A stretch of DNA of 22,553 bases from Ramicandelaber brevisporus. Taxonomy: Eukaryota > Kickxellomycota > Ramicandelaberales > Ramicandelaberaceae. A program made the translations under genes and the position numbers. Numbering within the stretch: position 1 is the first letter of the stretch; every line of letters starts with the position of its first letter. Below the pieces are notes generated by a model. It worked only from the letters and a program-made list of their open reading frames with translations, was not told the DNA's origin and searched no databases. This document shows, piece after piece, positions 1 to 7,905 of the stretch. Location of the stretch: positions 39,130-61,682 of the forward strand of contig MU602735.1 of the NCBI GenBank assembly GCA_025201865.1. The letters are read 5' to 3'.

Positions 1-358
1 TTTCTTTGTACTTGCTTTCCCCCACTATTGATTCCGACCGTCATCCTTTTATTTTGATAAGATGTCACTCTTTTTATTCGTTAATTCAGCTATTCATCCC
101 TTTTTTCTTAAACGATATTATCCTTTTCATGGTATCAGAATGCGATTAATTAAAAAGCAGAGGACGGAAAGTGTACATCCCGTTATTAGATAAACGTGGC
201 GTAGTGTACATCTTCTCTTCTCGGTAGTTGTGTTACACTAGTCATTGACTGTCGGCGGCAATGTGTCGGTCAATTCCACATCCCGAGCCGAGCCACTCCA
301 CTCCGGCTGGTGGATATTCAAAAAAAAACTATACTCTTCACTTTGCAGTCATGGCAGT
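1..358. other. Left-edge gene-free flank, 3' side of RPR2
   Basis: I see no convincing gene here. The stretch is AT-rich and pyrimidine-rich and lies downstream of the minus-strand RPR2 gene. Two TTTATT hexamers (48-53 and 73-78) read AATAAA on the minus strand and could be polyadenylation signals, although they are about 290 bp beyond the stop codon. GTGTACATC occurs twice (171-179 and 204-212) as a short direct repeat of unknown meaning. Confidence 0.5.
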
Positions 359-988
359 TCAAGTTGCGATGGCACCACCAACTGTCTCCGGTGGTGCAAC
401 CTCGGCTGAATCAATTGCGCGATGTGTCTGGAACCGTCTTACAAACAAACACCGCTGGCATTCGAGCCGAACATGTCTCTGATTTTGGGTTCCTGGAGCG
501 TCATTCCCGTTAATGCCGTGACTTCTCCGGCCGCGATGTAGTGTTGTTGCGGCAGTCACTCCGTTAAGCAGTGGCAAGTTGCATCGTCTACAGAAGGATC
601 GCTTCAAGTCAACCGATAGCCGTGATTGTGATTTCAATCCGATGCTGCGCATGTTCTCGCCGTAGAATCGTGCCAGTGGTGCCAAATCGCCTTCAGTAGT
701 TCCGAGTGTGCTCTGCCTCTGTCTCTGCTTCCGCTTCTTCCCTATTCCGCTGTCATTTGAAGCTGCTATTGGAGTCGCTGCCATCAACATTGATGCTTGA
801 GCAAGGAAATTCATGCGCTGGAAGCTTTCCAGGTTTCTGACAGCTGGAGCTTGCTTCGTCTTTTGCTTTTTCTGTTGTTTTCCTTGCTGTTGCTTCGTCT
901 GTTGTTGCTTCATCTGTTGTTGTTGTTGTTTTGGGAGCATCGATGGCTCTCCTTGCGGCGCTGCCTCCCTTGGCGCTTCCGCTGACAT
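359..988 (-). CDS. RPR2: RNase P/MRP protein subunit Rpr2/Rpp21-like (zinc ribbon)
   Basis: This encodes a 209-residue protein starting at the ATG at 988. The C-terminal half fits the Rpr2/Rpp21/Snm1 family of RNase P protein subunits, which act in the nucleus in 5' maturation of precursor tRNA. A helical stretch (about 105-130, ARFYGENMRSIG then VDLKR) leads into a zinc ribbon with CRRC (C133, C136) and CQRC (C177, C180), the expected four zinc ligands, followed by a basic FVRRFQTHR tail. The family usually has this helix-plus-ribbon core in 120-160 residues; the excess here is an N-terminal Gln/Lys-rich low-complexity arm (20-46) and a basic patch near 84-91. It is divergent from the NELF-A-like gene, with 211 bp between the two start codons. 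Rpr2 and the MRP-specific Snm1 share this fold, so the assignment to one complex is inferred. No intron is needed. Confidence 0.8.
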   Translation of the reverse strand: MSAEAPREAAPQGEPSMLPKQQQQQMKQQQTKQQQGKQQKKQKTKQAPAVRNLESFQRMNFLAQASMLMAATPIAASNDSGIGKKRKQRQRQSTLGTTEGDLAPLARFYGENMRSIGLKSQSRLSVDLKRSFCRRCNLPLLNGVTAATTLHRGRRSHGINGNDAPGTQNQRHVRLECQRCLFVRRFQTHRAIDSAEVAPPETVGGAIAT

Positions 989-1199
989 CTTGAGTCTGTT
1001 GCCTTGTTGTTCTGAAGGTCACAATCTTGCCTTTACGAGCGATCCTCAACTGGTCGAATTTTTATTGTGAATTTTTTTTTATTTTCCACTCTTTTTTTTT
1101 CTCTCTTTTTCTCTCTCTCATTCACTCTCTCTCTGTGTGTGTGTGGTGTGTGCAGCGGACAACAACAACGAGCGACGTTTGGTCAGATCGAGCTTGTGC
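989..1199. promoter_or_regulatory. Shared divergent promoter of RPR2 and the NELF-A-like gene
   Basis: These 211 bp separate two divergent start codons, so both promoters must lie here or inside the neighbouring 5' ends. The interval holds a T-rich block (about 1058-1085), a CT-rich tract (1088-1134) and a GT run that ends in TGCAG (1151-1155). A long pyrimidine tract followed by CAG resembles a splice acceptor. A candidate donor GTGAAT lies at 1067, which would give an 89-nt 5'-UTR intron in the plus-strand gene. No TATA box is visible. Confidence 0.45.
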
Positions 1200-3527
1200 A
1201 TGTCAATGTATAGCGATCGGTCACAAACCGTATACAACGGCAATGTAGGCGAAGCTGCAGCTGGAACCGGCTCAAATGTACCGAGTACAGGCGTCCAACC
1301 AGCTCAGCAGCCAGCAGGTGCTGATCCTTTAGCTCATCCGCAGGTTCGCAAAGTGCAGCAGCTGCTTAGCCGACAAGCGGGAGATAGCAACGATTGTGCG
1401 CTTATGCCGCAGCTTCACGAGCTTCTAGCAGAGCCTGGAACACTGGACTCCATCCAGCTTGCATGGCATTCACTCGGCCGCCGTGCCAAAATAGCCATTT
1501 TGTTTGCATTGGTTCAGCTTCCTCGTAAAGCGCACAGTCAGTTGAGCAATGCAGCACCTGAACTCATCCAGCGTGCAACTCTCAATGAGCCAGACGATTG
1601 GGTGTCGATAACAGCAAACATTGTTCATCAGCAGAATCAACAACAGCAGGATGGACCAGTGCCGACTCAGTTAAGCGATATGCTCGGCCGCTTGTCAAAC
1701 ATTGTTCGCTCAAATCCACCGATGGCTCTACCGAGCGAGTTTCCATTGCTTAACCGCAATGTGCGTGCGGCTGTATATCCAAACTTCCCTGCAGTCGGTA
1801 TCGATGCAGCGACTCCATCAGCTGCTCCTTCAAGTGCCAGTGACGGCGCTCGTAAAGCTCGCCGTCTTGATGCCAGCAGCGGTCCATCATCGCCACGGTC
1901 ACCACATTCGTCGATACGGAGCAGTACTCCAGAAGTCGCTGCGAAAATCACATCGGTATCAGCGGACATGATGACGCCTGTGCTAAGCGCAAATGAACTT
2001 GCAGATAGAGCAGCGCAGCGTATGGCCCTACTCACTGTGAGTGCACCATTGCTGCGCTCTCCAACAACCCAGCAGCCTGCAGCAGCTGCTCGGCCGCTTT
2101 CTCCAATCGATCACGGACCACCTGGATTTCCGATCAATCGGCGAGTGTCCACAATGGCTGGCCCACCGGGAATGGCAGCCCGCCCAGTTCCCAGACCGCG
2201 GCCTCCGGGGATGCAATTACAGCCAGGTGCAGTCCGTCCACGACCAGGAATGGCCAGCCCAATGGCTCCAGTTGGTGCCGCGTCATCCTTGTTCATTACA
2301 TCATCTGCTGGGCCTCGACCGCCTCGTCCTGGCATTCCAATGCGACCAGTGGGTCCACCGGGTGCTAATGCCATGCGACCACCTGGGGCTCCAGGGTTGT
2401 TCCGCGTTCCATCAGGTGCTGCAGCGGGACGTCCGCCAGCTGGCACTAATATTGCACCATTCAGACGTGAAACGAAGGTTCGAGTGATCGATTTCGATGA
2501 AGGCCAGGCGATTATGGATAGTCAGCAGCAGTCAGGTGAGCGTGCAAAACAGCTGATGGTGGAAGAGCGCGAGAAAGAACGGCTGCGTAAGAAGGAGGCA
2601 GCAGAGACTCAAAAGCGCGTGCGCGAGGAAGAGAAGCGAGTTGCCAAGGAAGAGAAGGATCGTCAAAGGGAACAGAAGGCTCGCGAAAAGGCAGAGAGAC
2701 TCGAAGAGCAAGCGAAGCGAATGAAATTGGAAGAGGAGCAGGAAGAGGAGAGAAGAAAGAGCACCACGGCAACTAATCCAGAGCAGCTGTCACCATCGAG
2801 AAAACATGCACAGATTCAACAGCAGTATGCAGATAGCAGTGGCTCATCATCGCCTGCTGCGCGTCGTCTCATGGATGAAATTAACAGTGATAAGAGATCA
2901 TCTGAATCGCCCTTGGTTCACCAACAGCCAATTGGCGGTGCACCAGCATGGGCAGCTCACAATGGCGCACAAATGTATCAACAACAACAACAGCAACAAC
3001 AGCAGCAACAGCAATCGCAGCAACAACAATCGCAGTATCAATCGCACGGTATGCTTGCTGGTGGATATCAACAGCAGCCACAACAGCAACAGCTACCACA
3101 TGGCCACGGTATGAATGGACACGATATGCAATATGCAGCAACATTGCCTCCGCATCTTCAACGACAGAGCATTGCACTCCAGCAACAGCTGGCTCAGCAG
3201 CAACATCAGCAGCACCACCAACAGTTTGCAGCAGCTGAGCCAGAGTACGACGAAAATGCCGACGAAGAGATTGCGCACATTGAAAGTGTATTGGCAGAAA
3301 TGTTTTCAACTGCAACTCACATTGCACCCAGAGATAAAGAAATGATTCGCTCATTTATGTTTGGCAACCCAATTGAGCCTCCTCCAAACGGTGGAACTAC
3401 GTATGACATTGTACTCGAAGAAACTCCAATAGTAGATTCAGCGACTGGTCAGCGTTACACTTCACAGCTAGTATTCCAAATGGATGTATCATCTGGTTCA
3501 TGGCGTAAACTGAAAAGAAGAGTCTAA
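1200..3527 (+). CDS. Negative elongation factor A (NELF-A)-like protein
   Basis: This is a 775-residue protein. The ORF is open further upstream, but only from a GTG, so the first ATG (1200; a second one is at 1206) is taken as the start. NELF-A is a subunit of the NELF complex, which holds RNA polymerase II paused near promoters. Residues 82-110 (LDSIQLAWHSLG, then LVQLPRK) and the following helices match the NELF-A N-terminal helical domain. DMLGRL (160-165) and LPSEFPLLNRN (177-187) match its next conserved blocks. KVRVIDFDEG (426-435) corresponds to the internal KLLDI motif. The last 90 residues (AEMFSTATHIAPRDKEMIRS, ending near WRKLKRRV) match the conserved NELF-A C terminus. Linkers are Pro/Gly/Met-rich (about 330-420), Lys/Glu/Arg-rich and probably helical (451-521), and poly-Gln (about 594-614). 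It is longer than animal NELF-A (about 530 residues). The order and spacing of four separate motifs make the family call firm; function in this organism is inferred. Confidence 0.82.
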   Translation: MSMYSDRSQTVYNGNVGEAAAGTGSNVPSTGVQPAQQPAGADPLAHPQVRKVQQLLSRQAGDSNDCALMPQLHELLAEPGTLDSIQLAWHSLGRRAKIAILFALVQLPRKAHSQLSNAAPELIQRATLNEPDDWVSITANIVHQQNQQQQDGPVPTQLSDMLGRLSNIVRSNPPMALPSEFPLLNRNVRAAVYPNFPAVGIDAATPSAAPSSASDGARKARRLDASSGPSSPRSPHSSIRSSTPEVAAKITSVSADMMTPVLSANELADRAAQRMALLTVSAPLLRSPTTQQPAAAARPLSPIDHGPPGFPINRRVSTMAGPPGMAARPVPRPRPPGMQLQPGAVRPRPGMASPMAPVGAASSLFITSSAGPRPPRPGIPMRPVGPPGANAMRPPGAPGLFRVPSGAAAGRPPAGTNIAPFRRETKVRVIDFDEGQAIMDSQQQSGERAKQLMVEEREKERLRKKEAAETQKRVREEEKRVAKEEKDRQREQKAREKAERLEEQAKRMKLEEEQEEERRKSTTATNPEQLSPSRKHAQIQQQYADSSGSSSPAARRLMDEINSDKRSSESPLVHQQPIGGAPAWAAHNGAQMYQQQQQQQQQQQQSQQQQSQYQSHGMLAGGYQQQPQQQQLPHGHGMNGHDMQYAATLPPHLQRQSIALQQQLAQQQHQQHHQQFAAAEPEYDENADEEIAHIESVLAEMFSTATHIAPRDKEMIRSFMFGNPIEPPPNGGTTYDIVLEETPIVDSATGQRYTSQLVFQMDVSSGSWRKLKRRV
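2976..3036 (+). repeat. Poly-Gln CAA/CAG triplet run inside the NELF-A-like gene
   Basis: An impure run of CAA and CAG codons encodes about 20 glutamines with a few interruptions; shorter Gln clusters follow to about 3225. It lies in the disordered linker between the charged helical stretch and the conserved C-terminal domain. Length variation between strains would be expected here. Confidence 0.85.
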
Positions 3528-3831
3528 ACAAACAATTAAACAACCAGCACTCCTTTCCCCCCTTGTCTTCACCATTACCTCCATCTGTATCTTTTTTCTT
3601 GTTGTTTCTTGTTGTTTTTATTGCTTCCTCATTCTTGATCCATTTTTTATTATTATTGTTTTACTTTACTTTTACCAATGCATTTACTATTATTAACAAT
3701 TTCCGTTTACTTTCCCCCTCTTTCCTTTCATTGAATGATATAATAAAGACCGTTTGAATATGAATTATTAAGAGGAATGTGTATACAATAAGATTATGAT
3801 TGCTTTGAACCATTGGCTTTCTTTTTTTGCT
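3528..3831. other. Convergent 3' region between NELF-A-like gene and DPH3
   Basis: There is no gene in these 304 bp. They are T- and CT-rich and lie between two converging stop codons. AATAAA at 3742-3747 is a good polyadenylation signal for the plus-strand gene. No exact AATAAA is seen on the minus strand close to the DPH3 stop. Confidence 0.6.
3742..3747 (+). terminator. Polyadenylation signal AATAAA for the NELF-A-like gene
   Basis: A canonical AATAAA hexamer lies about 215 bp after the stop codon, within an AT-rich 3' flank. It is the only exact plus-strand hexamer in this gap. Confidence 0.5.
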
Positions 3832-4077
3832 TTAAGCAAGAACAGGCAAAGCAATTGCACCTCCGTCGTCGTCGTTGGGTGGCTCAAAGTCTGCAGGGTC
3901 GTAGATCACTCTCAGCAACAGCGAGCAGCTTGGACACCTTGCAACATCTTCACCCGAGAAGATGTCCTCTTCGCTAATCTCAAATCTGTCTCCGCATGGG
4001 CAAGGATAGCTGTATAGCCGAGTGTCCTCGTCAAAGTCCATGTCCTCAATCTCAACCTCGTCGTAAACGGACGCCAT
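3832..4077 (-). CDS. DPH3: Diphthamide biosynthesis protein 3 (CSL zinc finger)
   Basis: This is an 81-residue acidic protein of typical DPH3/Kti11 length. It starts [18 protein letters not shown], the family's standard opening. The CSL zinc finger uses CPC (C26, C28) and CPSC (C48, C51) as metal ligands, with the conserved [14 protein letters not shown] block between and after them and VIYDP following. DPH3 is a small cytoplasmic iron protein that supplies electrons to the Dph1-Dph2 radical enzyme, which begins diphthamide synthesis on elongation factor 2; in yeast it also supports Elongator-dependent tRNA modification. The coding sequence is unbroken. It converges on the NELF-A-like gene and lies downstream of the Ser-rich gene on the same strand's far side. 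Confidence 0.95.
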   Translation of the reverse strand: MASVYDEVEIEDMDFDEDTRLYSYPCPCGDRFEISEEDIFSGEDVARCPSCSLLLRVIYDPADFEPPNDDDGGAIALPVLA

Positions 4078-4266
4078 CTCTGTTTTTATGTGTCTGCTTC
4101 TATGTCTGTTTGCTGTTTGCTGCTTTTTTGGCTTTGAAGATTAAAAAAAGTAAAAGATAGACTCAGTGTTGTTGGGGAGGGGAGGATGTTTACTCATTAA
4201 ATAGGCAGAAAGAAAAGGATGCTAAAACAAAAAATTAAAATTATCAAAGTGTATATGTATCATTGT

Positions 4267-6009
4267 TCAGTTCTTGTCGGAGGAGCTTGACGATGCAGCT
4301 TTATCATTAGCGCTGATCAGCAAGGCGGCTCCAGCAAGAACGGACAGTGCTTGTGTCGAGTGTGAATTAGTTGTCGCTCGTAGAGTCGAGAATTGCAGTG
4401 ATGTGTCATCTTTTGCAGATACGGCTGCGCCACAATTGTTGTTTCTGTGGCTGATGCTGTGGCCACTGTTGCTTGGAATGCTGCAAAGACTTCCGAATCG
4501 ACGATGTCGACCTCGGTTGGCAGCCGGAGCTTGCTGCACATGTGGTGATGCTGTGGCAGTTGGCGATGGCGATGAAATGTCAATTGCCTGGACACGTCGA
4601 GTCAGTGGCGACGGTAGCACAGCCGATGCAGCCGCCACCAGTCCACCAAGACTTGCAAGATCCGGCATCCGAAGACCTGGCGGCCTGCCACGAGTTGGTG
4701 TAACAATTCCATTCCCACTATTCTCGCCGAACACCAATCCTCCTCCGCTGGAAGGTGAGCGCAGCAATCGCTCGTGTCCACCAGACACTATGTTGCTGGA
4801 CGACATGCGCATCAATTTGTGAGGCGAGCCGAGTGATTCTTGCTGCGAATTTGCTGTAAAGATGCCAGGTGGGTTCGCTTCTATATTGCTGCCAGGTAAC
4901 ACACTGGAGATCATAGGCTGTGAACGTGCACGCAGATGCAATGAATGACCGTCGCGAATCGATGCCACTGTAGATCGAGCCTGCGGATGTGTGACTGTGG
5001 CGCCGATTGATGATGGTGGCGATATTGACGTCATCAATATCTTGTGGCGAATCATGTAGGCGATGGCAACATGTCGAGCACAACTTAGAGGATTCAACCC
5101 ACTCGTTGGATCTGGATGAATAAGCTTGCTTCGAGGGCGACGCTTTGATGATGCTGTTGACGATGACGGCGGCGTTGATGCCGATACTGATGCTGACGTC
5201 GATGTCGATGCAGACTCCGATGATGATGAAAGTGGCGAAGGCTCTGTGAGCGGATGAGCTGAGTTGGCTGGATGTAGTGTTGATTCGATCGCACTGGGAG
5301 TAACGCTTGTTGATTCTGCGCCGCTGGTTGCCATCCCGCCGCTTGCACAATTTGAGTCTCCATGTGACTGCAGCTGATGTCGAAGTGTAGTCGGTATGGG
5401 CAATCTAACCATCTCGCTGTTTGCCCGATACATCCGATATGTCGAGCAAATGGCTGCTGTGTCCGTTGTTGCACAGTGTTGATAATTTGAGTCGCTGGAT
5501 GTATGCACGCTATTTGCATCAACGCTGTTTGTCATTAGTGCGGCATCGTCCAGTGCTCCTTGACCGGCTGACCATGACTGAAACCTCCGATGCCGTGATC
5601 GTATTGGCGCTGTTGCCGACTCACCAACTTGCTGCATCGTTCTCGAGTCTACCTGCGTTGACGTTGGTGATCGACATCCCAGTGCTGCAGCTGTAATGTT
5701 AGCCATGTTGTAATACGGTGTTGTCGGTGATACCATCAGTCCTGCATGTGGTGTCCGAGGCAGTGTCGATGTATGAAATGATGTTGAGGGCGTTTGTGGT
5801 GGCAGTGGTGGTCTCGACAACCGCTGGCTAGGAATCGGTGCTGGCAATGTGATTAAACTGCTGCGCCGACTAACTCTGTCATTGTTTACACCCATGCACG
5901 TGTTTGAATCATCGAATGCGCGCTTGGTGCCTGCAGCAGCAGCGGCAGCAGCGGCAGTAACCGATGGCGTTGTACTTTGATCAGAGCCACCGTCACTTGT
6001 ATCAGACAT
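4267..6009 (-). CDS. Ser-rich low-complexity protein with repeated RHRRF-x-S motifs, unknown function
   Basis: This encodes 580 residues. The ORF extends upstream to 6108 through GT/CT-rich DNA, but MSDTSDGG at 6009 is the more natural start. The protein is mostly Ser/Thr/Ala/Pro-rich and probably disordered: poly-Ala (about 19-26), a Ser/Thr block (about 260-290), and proline motifs such as RPPLPPQTP. Two copies of RHRRF-x-S (RHRRFQS at about 139-145, RHRRFGS at about 501-507) and an RRSS near 48 look like basophilic-kinase or 14-3-3-type sites. A short more ordered stretch (ARHVAIAYMIRHKIL) lies in the middle. Two Ala/Leu-rich short helices occur near the C terminus (GGLVAAASAVLPSP and ALSVLAGAALLIS). 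No catalytic domain is seen. A phosphorylation-regulated nuclear or signalling protein is a guess from composition only. Confidence 0.6.
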   Translation of the reverse strand: MSDTSDGGSDQSTTPSVTAAAAAAAAGTKRAFDDSNTCMGVNNDRVSRRSSLITLPAPIPSQRLSRPPLPPQTPSTSFHTSTLPRTPHAGLMVSPTTPYYNMANITAAALGCRSPTSTQVDSRTMQQVGESATAPIRSRHRRFQSWSAGQGALDDAALMTNSVDANSVHTSSDSNYQHCATTDTAAICSTYRMYRANSEMVRLPIPTTLRHQLQSHGDSNCASGGMATSGAESTSVTPSAIESTLHPANSAHPLTEPSPLSSSSESASTSTSASVSASTPPSSSTASSKRRPRSKLIHPDPTSGLNPLSCARHVAIAYMIRHKILMTSISPPSSIGATVTHPQARSTVASIRDGHSLHLRARSQPMISSVLPGSNIEANPPGIFTANSQQESLGSPHKLMRMSSSNIVSGGHERLLRSPSSGGGLVFGENSGNGIVTPTRGRPPGLRMPDLASLGGLVAAASAVLPSPLTRRVQAIDISSPSPTATASPHVQQAPAANRGRHRRFGSLCSIPSNSGHSISHRNNNCGAAVSAKDDTSLQFSTLRATTNSHSTQALSVLAGAALLISANDKAASSSSSDKN

Positions 6010-6866
6010 GGAAAGTGTATCAAAATAACGTATATGTATGCGTGTGTCTGCGTCTGTGTCTGTGTGTGTGCGTAAGTATGTGAGCTGAAGCGTACAGAGA
6101 ACGGACAACGGATAACGGATAACGACGGAGAACTGTGTGCGTCACCCGATGCTGCTGTTGTTTGCAGTGTTGTTGTTGCTGTTGTTGTTGCTGTTGTTGC
6201 TGTTGTTCGGTGTTGCAAGAAAAGGAGGTTGCTTGTTGTTAACAGTGATGCCGTGGTGGTGATTGGCGGTGGTGAGCTTGACACGCCTTTTGTCGACTCT
6301 TGACTCGGCCTTTTCCCACTCTTATTTTGTTTGTTACTGCTGTTGTTGTTGCTAATATTGTTGTTGCTGTTGTTATTGTTGCTGCTATTGCTCCTTCAAG
6401 CACTGAGTCAGCTTCGGCAGCTGGCGGACGTTATTGCGGGCGTTAACTTCACTTTACTGTGCGTTTAGTGGTGGCAATGGCAGTGTTGTTTGTTACTGCT
6501 CTCGATTTGTGTGTGTTTTCTTTTTTATTATTGTCTTCTAACAGTAATGTCAGTCGTGCGTGTGTGTGTGTGTGTTCATTCGGACAGGCGAGTGCTTTTC
6601 TGTTTCGTTTGTTCCGCTATTCATGATTGTCAGTTTCCCTCCTTTCTCTCTCTTCGATTTACACACATGCTCTATACACAGTCAACGGCGATGCTGCCGT
6701 TAGAATAGACTCAGGAGGTTGAATGTGTGTTTTTATGTGTGTGGGAATTGCACACACGCTCAATTATTGCTATGCCCGCTTTCCCACTGATCTTGTCCAT
6801 TTAAATCGATAAAAAGCATGTTTGTGTTTCTTATTTAAAAGAATGCATAATCTCTGTTACATGATC
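6010..6866. other. 857-bp gap upstream of the Ser-rich gene with triplet repeats
   Basis: I see no supportable gene. The region is the probable promoter and 5' UTR of the minus-strand Ser-rich gene and the 3' flank of BET1. It holds two GTT/GCT triplet blocks (6150-6208 and 6338-6392), GT runs (about 6057-6070 and 6556-6574) and T-rich tracts. TTTATT at 6524-6529 reads AATAAA on the minus strand and could end the BET1 transcript. The minus-strand ORF at 5886-6284 is Thr-rich and comes from the triplet repeat, so I leave it out. Confidence 0.5.
6150..6392. repeat. Two GTT/GCT (CAA/AGC) triplet-repeat blocks
   Basis: Impure triplet runs of GTT and GCT occupy 6150-6208 and 6338-6392 and are separated by unique sequence. 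On the minus strand they read as CAA/AGC units, the direction in which the downstream Ser-rich gene would be transcribed, so they may lie in its 5' UTR. They resemble the poly-Gln-coding run in the NELF-A-like gene but do not sit in a convincing ORF. Confidence 0.7.
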
Positions 6867-7442
6867 TCAATTAGGTGTTGATGGTGGTGGTGTAACTGGA
6901 ACAGGTGTCCTCAAATGCGCCACAAAGCCAATCAGCTTGACCAAGAGCACAATTGAAAAGAAGCCGCCAACAATGTAAAGCACCAGCCTGCATGTACTAA
7001 TCGAATCGAATCCCTGCGCATTGTCTCCAGGGAAGAACACCTGCGCAAATCGCCGCCGTGCTGATGTTAAAGATGTGCCCAGTGTGCCGAATCTATCGTC
7101 AACTTCATCCAAATCTTGGTTTTGGCGATTGACATTGTCGTGGATATCAATCGTCACTTGCCGCAAGCTGGTTACCTTGCCAGCAAGAACGTCGAGCTGG
7201 CCGTCGTTGTGTGATTCCATCAATCGTGCTGTTGTATCGTCTCTGCCACCACCACTGCCACCGCCGCCGCTGCCGCTAGCAGAAGTTGAACTTGGTTTGG
7301 CGCTCAGAGGCCGAGGCGGGTACGATGAGGAGTGAGATGGAACGGCTGATGTTCTGGACAACAGTCGACTGCGTCCGCCATCCGTGCCGCTACCGTTGGA
7401 AGCGCTCGCTGTGCCAAAGAGCCGATCGCGGTCAGACTGCAT
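6867..7442 (-). CDS. BET1: BET1-like Qc-SNARE, tail-anchored
   Basis: This is a 191-residue protein starting at the ATG at 7442. The N-terminal 75 residues are a Ser/Gly-rich arm. Residues 80-138 form one SNARE helix: LAGKVTSLRQVTIDI, then RQNQDLDEVDDRFG and a basic ARRRFAQ end. This heptad pattern and its conserved central Gln (about Q107-Q109) fit Bet1 or Sft1, Qc-SNAREs of ER-Golgi and intra-Golgi fusion. A hydrophobic anchor (about 152-176, LVLYIVGGFFSIVLLVKLIGF) is followed by an unusually long proline-rich tail of about 15 residues that would lie in the lumen. Animal and yeast Bet1 are about 118-142 residues, so this one is longer at both ends. Bet1 is preferred over Sft1 on the helix sequence, but the two are hard to separate by eye. 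It is divergent from the glutathione transferase gene. Confidence 0.75.
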   Translation of the reverse strand: MQSDRDRLFGTASASNGSGTDGGRSRLLSRTSAVPSHSSSYPPRPLSAKPSSTSASGSGGGGSGGGRDDTTARLMESHNDGQLDVLAGKVTSLRQVTIDIHDNVNRQNQDLDEVDDRFGTLGTSLTSARRRFAQVFFPGDNAQGFDSISTCRLVLYIVGGFFSIVLLVKLIGFVAHLRTPVPVTPPPSTPN

Positions 7443-7905
7443 TTGCTTGGCTGTGTTGTGATTGTCAAAGATTTATGCTGTCAACGTGGCAAACGGTAGT
7501 CAACGTTGTTTATTTTGTGCTTCTCGAGTTGAGCAGTTATGCAGTATTGACTAAATCGACATTGGAGCTTCACTTCGCTCGCCTTGCCCTCCACTACTGA
7601 CTCTCATGAATACTGCATCAAACCATTTCAGGTAGTAGTGTTATACTCCAGCTTTACGATGCTTAAATTGAATGAGATCTGCGAGTGTGCATTTACCACC
7701 AAGCAACCAAACCAGTAAAACAGTAAACATAAACAACATTAATAGTTGGATGCGCTCATAGTCTACCTCTTGCCACTTGATTTCTCATTGTATCAAACAA
7801 GACAACATCACACAACAGCTACCACGAGCACACATAGACAACTTCACAACCACACGCACGACCACACCAAGTTACACAAACTCATAAACAGACACACGTA
7901 TCAAT
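7443..7905. promoter_or_regulatory. Divergent intergenic region between BET1 and the GST gene
   Basis: These 463 bp hold both 5' flanks. The plus-strand side before the GST start is ACA/CAC-rich (7795-7900), as a fungal 5' UTR often is. I see no TATA box or clear operator. A short ORF at 7746-7955 runs into the GST gene in another frame and is judged chance. Confidence 0.45.

Noticed and set aside
129-142. TGGTATCA-type primer binding site of a Copia-like retrotransposon (also near 16853)
   Set aside because: Only the 8-bp core matches initiator tRNA; no LTR ends, polyprotein or reverse transcriptase are present, and one or two such octamers are expected by chance.
753-1049. 98-residue minus-strand ORF over the RPR2 N terminus
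   Set aside because: It is the shifted reading of the CAA/AAC-rich low-complexity arm of RPR2 and has no domain, while the RPR2 frame ends in a real zinc ribbon.
1137-1199. Upstream extension of the NELF-A-like gene in frame
   Set aside because: The extension opens at a GTG within a GT microsatellite, with no ATG; the first ATG is at 1200.
5886-6284. 132-residue Thr-rich minus-strand ORF upstream of the Ser-rich gene
   Set aside because: Its sequence comes from the GTT/GCT triplet block and the GT run; it has no ordered segment and overlaps the gene start in another frame.
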